9,408 nucleotides of DNA, from contig QHXE01000303.1 of the NCBI GenBank assembly GCA_003222835.1, positions 1 to 9,408 of the forward strand. Reading direction: 5' to 3'. The first letter of the stretch is position 1. Each line of letters opens with the position of its first letter. A program made the position numbers and the translations under genes. Below, in pieces: positions 5,958 through 9,408 of this stretch. Source of the DNA: Acidobacteriota bacterium. Lineage in GTDB: Bacteria; Acidobacteriota; Blastocatellia; Pyrinomonadales; Pyrinomonadaceae. Under the pieces are notes generated by a model. The model did no database searches. It was given only the letters and a program-made list of their open reading frames with translations, and was not told where the DNA came from.

Positions 5958-8900
5958 ATGGCTCGCAAGAGTAGCAATGTGGTGGCTTTCGCGGCCTGGG
6001 TGCTCTCGTTTTGCCTCATCATTCAACCCATGCCGGCTCCGGCTCAGGTCTTGTACGGCTCAATTGCCGGTACTCTGTCGGACCAGAGCGGCGCGGCCTT
6101 GGCCAACGCCCACGTAATCGTGACCAATCCGCTTACAGGCTTGAAACGCGAAGTCGACGGGAACGCGACAGGTCAATACACAGTGCTAAACCTTCCCGAT
6201 GGCACTTACGATATTGTCATCACGGCCTCGGGATTCCGGGAATTCAAGCAAACGGGAGTTGTCGTTCACGCTGGTCTGATTACGCGCGCTGACGCGACGT
6301 TGCGGATCGGTCCGACAGCGGAAAAGGTGACTGTGGAGGCGGCTGCCACAGTGCTGAAGACCGAGAACACGGACGTCAGCACAGAACTTGGCGCGGTGGC
6401 GGTAGAGAACTTACCGACCAACTTCTATCGGAATTTCCAAGCTCTCCTATTGTTGGCTCCGGGAGCTGTGGGCGACTACGGGTTCACTGGGGCGGCAGCG
6501 GACACGCCGGAGCGGGCCATTGCGATCCCCGTGAATGGCTTGGATCCATCGTCGAACTCCACGCGCATTGATGGCGCGCAAAGCATCTTCCTCTGGAAGC
6601 CCGGAGGAGGAACGCTGTATGTTCCGCCGATTGAAGCCATCCAGGAAGTAAAAATCACAACGAATAGCTTTGAACCCGAGAAGGGAATGGCCGGCGCAGC
6701 CTCAGTGGACGTGATCACAAAATCAGGCACTAACGAGATCCACGGCGTGGCTTTCGGTTATCACAATGACCAGCACCTCAATGCCTGCGATGCGTTCGAC
6801 ATGATCTGCAAGGGACTCGATCCCAGCCATCCAAAGAACAAGCTATTAGACCTCGTCAATGACGTGGGAGGAAACATAGGTGGCCCCATTAAGAAGGGTA
6901 AACTCTTTTACTTCGCGAACTGGGACGGCGTCTTTCAGCATTCGTCGATTGTTGACTCCTCCACTCTTAACCGCTACTCCGTTCCCACCAGCGACATGCG
7001 TAGCGGAGACTTTACGGCTTACCTCAGGAATCCCATTTCCCTGTGCTTGGTAGCACTTGATGGCAACGGAAATTGCCCCCAGGGGCAAACAGGCCCTCCG
7101 ATCCTTGTACCCGAATCGGACGGCCATGGAAATCTCCTCGGCCCCGCGGTATGCGCCGCACCTGGGCCGGGATGCGTGCAATTGCAGCAAGGAATGATAT
7201 TCGACCCGTTGACAGGGAATCGGGACGGGACAGGGCGCGCCGTGTACGCAGCGGGGGGTGTGGTTAATGTGATGCCGTCGGACCTCATTAACCCAACGGC
7301 ACAAACGATTATGGGCTTGTGGCCTTTGCCAAATATTAGTGGGACTGCTGATTCGCAGGGGGTCTTGACGAAGAACTACTTCCTGAGTCCCCCGCAGATC
7401 TTTCACCGCAACAACTACGATTTCCGAGTGGATTGGAACCGGACCGACAAGCACTCCATATGGGTCAAGTACAGCCGAATGAATGCCAACACGACCGTAC
7501 ACTGCGGGTATGGTCCCGTGATCGGCGGGCCGTGCCCCGACGGGAGCGACGGGACTACTCATGTCGCAGTACACACGGCTAGCTTGGGTCACACCTGGAC
7601 GCTCAGTCCCCACTTCCTTCTCGACGGAAGCTTGGGTTTCTCGCGTATGGATCAGCTTGGCTTGCCTCCAGACTTCGGGAAGAACAACGGTCAGGAGCTG
7701 CTAGGTATCCCGGGCACGAACGATCCCAACGACGTGCGTTACAGCGGTACTCCGGAGATCACCATAGCTGGCTTTGACCAGTTGGGGAGTTCATACACCT
7801 GGCTACCTTTGTACCGCAACGACTGGAGTGTGACTCTTGCACAAAATGCGACTTGGACACGCGGCACACACAGTCTTCGCTTTGGCGTGGACATTGTCCA
7901 TAATCACCTGAATCACTGGCAGCCGGAAAACGGCTTCGGACCGCGCGGCGGCATCAATTTCAATAACGGAAACTATACTGCGCTGCACCTTCAAATCCCT
8001 ATCAACTCAGCAACAGGGGATCCCTATCAGACGGACTATCCGTACTTCGCCTTCCGCGACAATCAATTTGCGAATTTCTTGCTCGGCGTATACGACGAGG
8101 CGGGGCGCACCGTACAGTACCAGAAGGCCAATGGCAAAGACACCTGGTATGGGTTGCACATTCTGGATCATTGGAAGCTCAGTAAGAAGGTGACCCTCAA
8201 TCTAGGTGCGCGCTATGAATACTTCCCACTGATGACTCGCGACTCCCTGGGCAAAGGCTTGGAGCAATACGATCCAGCAACAAATACCGTTTTGCTCGGG
8301 GGGCTGGGTGGCAACTCGAAGAGTGTCGGAACTCGAACACAAAAGAATATGCTCGAGCCGCGCGTTGGGATAGCTTATCAATGGAACGACAAGACGGTGT
8401 TCCGCGCTGGTTTCGGGACTACCTTCGACACATTCCCCATCTTGCGTGCGACGCGAGGAGCCTATCCTGCCACGATTTCGACCGATACGAAGTATAACTC
8501 CACCGACCCAACCTTCGACACGGCAGCAGCCTGCACCAACGGACGGAGTGTGCTGTGTGACTACCAGGGTTTGGGGACTTTCTCAGGGGGTATCGCGCCA
8601 GTTCCCCTTCCGGACGTCAGTACCGGAGTGATTCCCATTCCTACCGACGTTGAGATAAGGTTCTTAGGCAAGGGATTACTCAAACGTGGCCGGATTGAGA
8701 CCTGGAACATCACGGCAGAGCGCACGCTGCCTGGTAATATGCTTCTCGGTGTTGGCTACGTTGGCAACTCGCAGACGAACGGTTGGGGCATTAAGGACCT
8801 TAATGCCTCCGATATCGATCAGCAAGCGCCTCTCAGTGCTTTGTGGGGGCGAACGGGCGGCACCCTACAGCTTCAGGGCTTCCTCGATTCCCACTACAAC

Positions 8901-9408
8901 GCCCTGCAAGTAACGCTCGACAGGAATTTCAGCAAAGGTTTGTACTTCAAGGGCGCGTATACCTTTTCCAAGGCTATAAACGAGTCCTATGACACGGACG
9001 CCTGGAGCGGCGGTTTTTGGCAGGCTCCGCTCTTCTCAGGGCCCAGCTACTTGAGCAAGAATCGGGGCATGGCCGACATCGACCGCCGCCAAATCTTCCG
9101 GATGGGTTACGTATGGGAGATACCTATAGGAGCAGGCCATAAACTAAGTGGCCACAATGCCATTGGAAGGGCAGTGCTCGGTGGATGGCAGCTTAATGGA
9201 GTTTGGAGCACGGTCACGGGAGCGCCCACCACCGTCTTTGGGAGCCCAGATTTCCGGTCGTCGGGTAACCACCAAACTGTCGACTTGGTTGGCCCCATCA
9301 AGAAACTTGGATGCCTAGGACCCGGAGATAATTGTCATTGGTACGATCCGACTTCCTTCGCTCCCGTCCCTACGTTCGTCGACCCAGCCGTCGACCTAGA
9401 TGGAGTCG
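5958..9408 (+). CDS. TonB-dependent outer-membrane receptor, Oar-like, with N-terminal CarboxypepD_reg domain (3' end beyond window)
   Basis: An open frame of 1,150 codons without a stop, cut by the window end. Residues 1 to about 29 are a signal peptide (MARKSS, hydrophobic core, MPAPA before Gln30). Residues about 33-118 form a carboxypeptidase-regulatory/CnaB-like beta fold (GSIAGTLSDQSGAALANA, DGTYDIVITASGF). A TonB-box-like EKVTVEA at 122-128 leads into the plug, which includes LPTNFYRNFQALLLLAPGA, the INGLD-type loop near 192-206 (PVNGLDPSSNSTRIDG) and VITKSGTNEIHG at 252-263. The barrel starts near GGNIGGPIKKGKLFYFANWDG at about 304-324, with many aromatic strands after it. Such receptors import large or scarce substrates using TonB/ExbBD energy; the ligand cannot be read from sequence. 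Twelve cysteines in the mature part occur as six close pairs. The family is usually about 1,000-1,250 residues, so little should be missing. The start is supported by GAGGGAGG 7 bases upstream. Confidence 0.93.
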   Translation, partial: MARKSSNVVAFAAWVLSFCLIIQPMPAPAQVLYGSIAGTLSDQSGAALANAHVIVTNPLTGLKREVDGNATGQYTVLNLPDGTYDIVITASGFREFKQTGVVVHAGLITRADATLRIGPTAEKVTVEAAATVLKTENTDVSTELGAVAVENLPTNFYRNFQALLLLAPGAVGDYGFTGAAADTPERAIAIPVNGLDPSSNSTRIDGAQSIFLWKPGGGTLYVPPIEAIQEVKITTNSFEPEKGMAGAASVDVITKSGTNEIHGVAFGYHNDQHLNACDAFDMICKGLDPSHPKNKLLDLVNDVGGNIGGPIKKGKLFYFANWDGVFQHSSIVDSSTLNRYSVPTSDMRSGDFTAYLRNPISLCLVALDGNGNCPQGQTGPPILVPESDGHGNLLGPAVCAAPGPGCVQLQQGMIFDPLTGNRDGTGRAVYAAGGVVNVMPSDLINPTAQTIMGLWPLPNISGTADSQGVLTKNYFLSPPQIFHRNNYDFRVDWNRTDKHSIWVKYSRMNANTTVHCGYGPVIGGPCPDGSDGTTHVAVHTASLGHTWTLSPHFLLDGSLGFSRMDQLGLPPDFGKNNGQELLGIPGTNDPNDVRYSGTPEITIAGFDQLGSSYTWLPLYRNDWSVTLAQNATWTRGTHSLRFGVDIVHNHLNHWQPENGFGPRGGINFNNGNYTALHLQIPINSATGDPYQTDYPYFAFRDNQFANFLLGVYDEAGRTVQYQKANGKDTWYGLHILDHWKLSKKVTLNLGARYEYFPLMTRDSLGKGLEQYDPATNTVLLGGLGGNSKSVGTRTQKNMLEPRVGIAYQWNDKTVFRAGFGTTFDTFPILRATRGAYPATISTDTKYNSTDPTFDTAAACTNGRSVLCDYQGLGTFSGGIAPVPLPDVSTGVIPIPTDVEIRFLGKGLLKRGRIETWNITAERTLPGNMLLGVGYVGNSQTNGWGIKDLNASDIDQQAPLSALWGRTGGTLQLQGFLDSHYNALQVTLDRNFSKGLYFKGAYTFSKAINESYDTDAWSGGFWQAPLFSGPSYLSKNRGMADIDRRQIFRMGYVWEIPIGAGHKLSGHNAIGRAVLGGWQLNGVWSTVTGAPTTVFGSPDFRSSGNHQTVDLVGPIKKLGCLGPGDNCHWYDPTSFAPVPTFVDPAVDLDGV

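Noticed and set aside
6846..7613. A 255-codon antisense open frame inside the receptor gene
   Set aside because: The plus strand here encodes clear receptor sequence; the antisense product is low-complexity and resembles no family. It is a by-product of codon use.

Overview
The window most likely comes from a soil-type member of the Acidobacteriota. The basis is a very large Oar-like TonB-dependent receptor with an N-terminal carboxypeptidase-regulatory-like domain, a type heavily expanded in that phylum, next to exported TPR proteins. This placement is an inference from gene style; no phylogenetic marker gene is present.

Layout. Positions 1-1216 hold no intact gene. This stretch contains the wreck of an IS91-family (Y2/HUH) transposase on the minus strand (about 525-772), a strong hairpin downstream of it in its reading direction (174-243), and the 5' half of a tRNA-Asn(GUU) gene (826-862) whose 3' half is gone. 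Positions 862-1216 contain nothing I can name. The region reads as an old integration and decay zone.

Positions 1217-5600 hold three consecutive plus-strand genes for exported, almost entirely TPR-built proteins (473, 482 and about 489 residues). They are clear paralogues: the same signal-peptide/TPR-block/linker/TPR-block/C-terminal-tail plan aligns along the whole length. Genes 1 and 2 overlap at the stop/start and gene 3 follows within about 44 bases, so they look like one operon produced by tandem duplication. Function is not known from sequence; they should act outside the cytoplasm as protein-interaction scaffolds.

Positions 5601-5957 are intergenic, with weak promoter-like and repeat motifs and a very strong ribosome-binding site. 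From 5958 to the window end runs a large open gene for the outer-membrane receptor (1,150 codons visible, no stop). It has a signal peptide, a CarboxypepD_reg-like fold, a plug region and a long beta-barrel region with six closely spaced cysteine pairs. A receptor beside envelope TPR proteins suggests a joint role at the cell surface, but the gap between them argues for separate transcription, so the link is only an inference.

I see no CRISPR array, reverse transcriptase, toxin-antitoxin pair or other defence system. The most notable items are the core-deleted IS91 relic, the severed tRNA-Asn, and the tandem TPR triplet.
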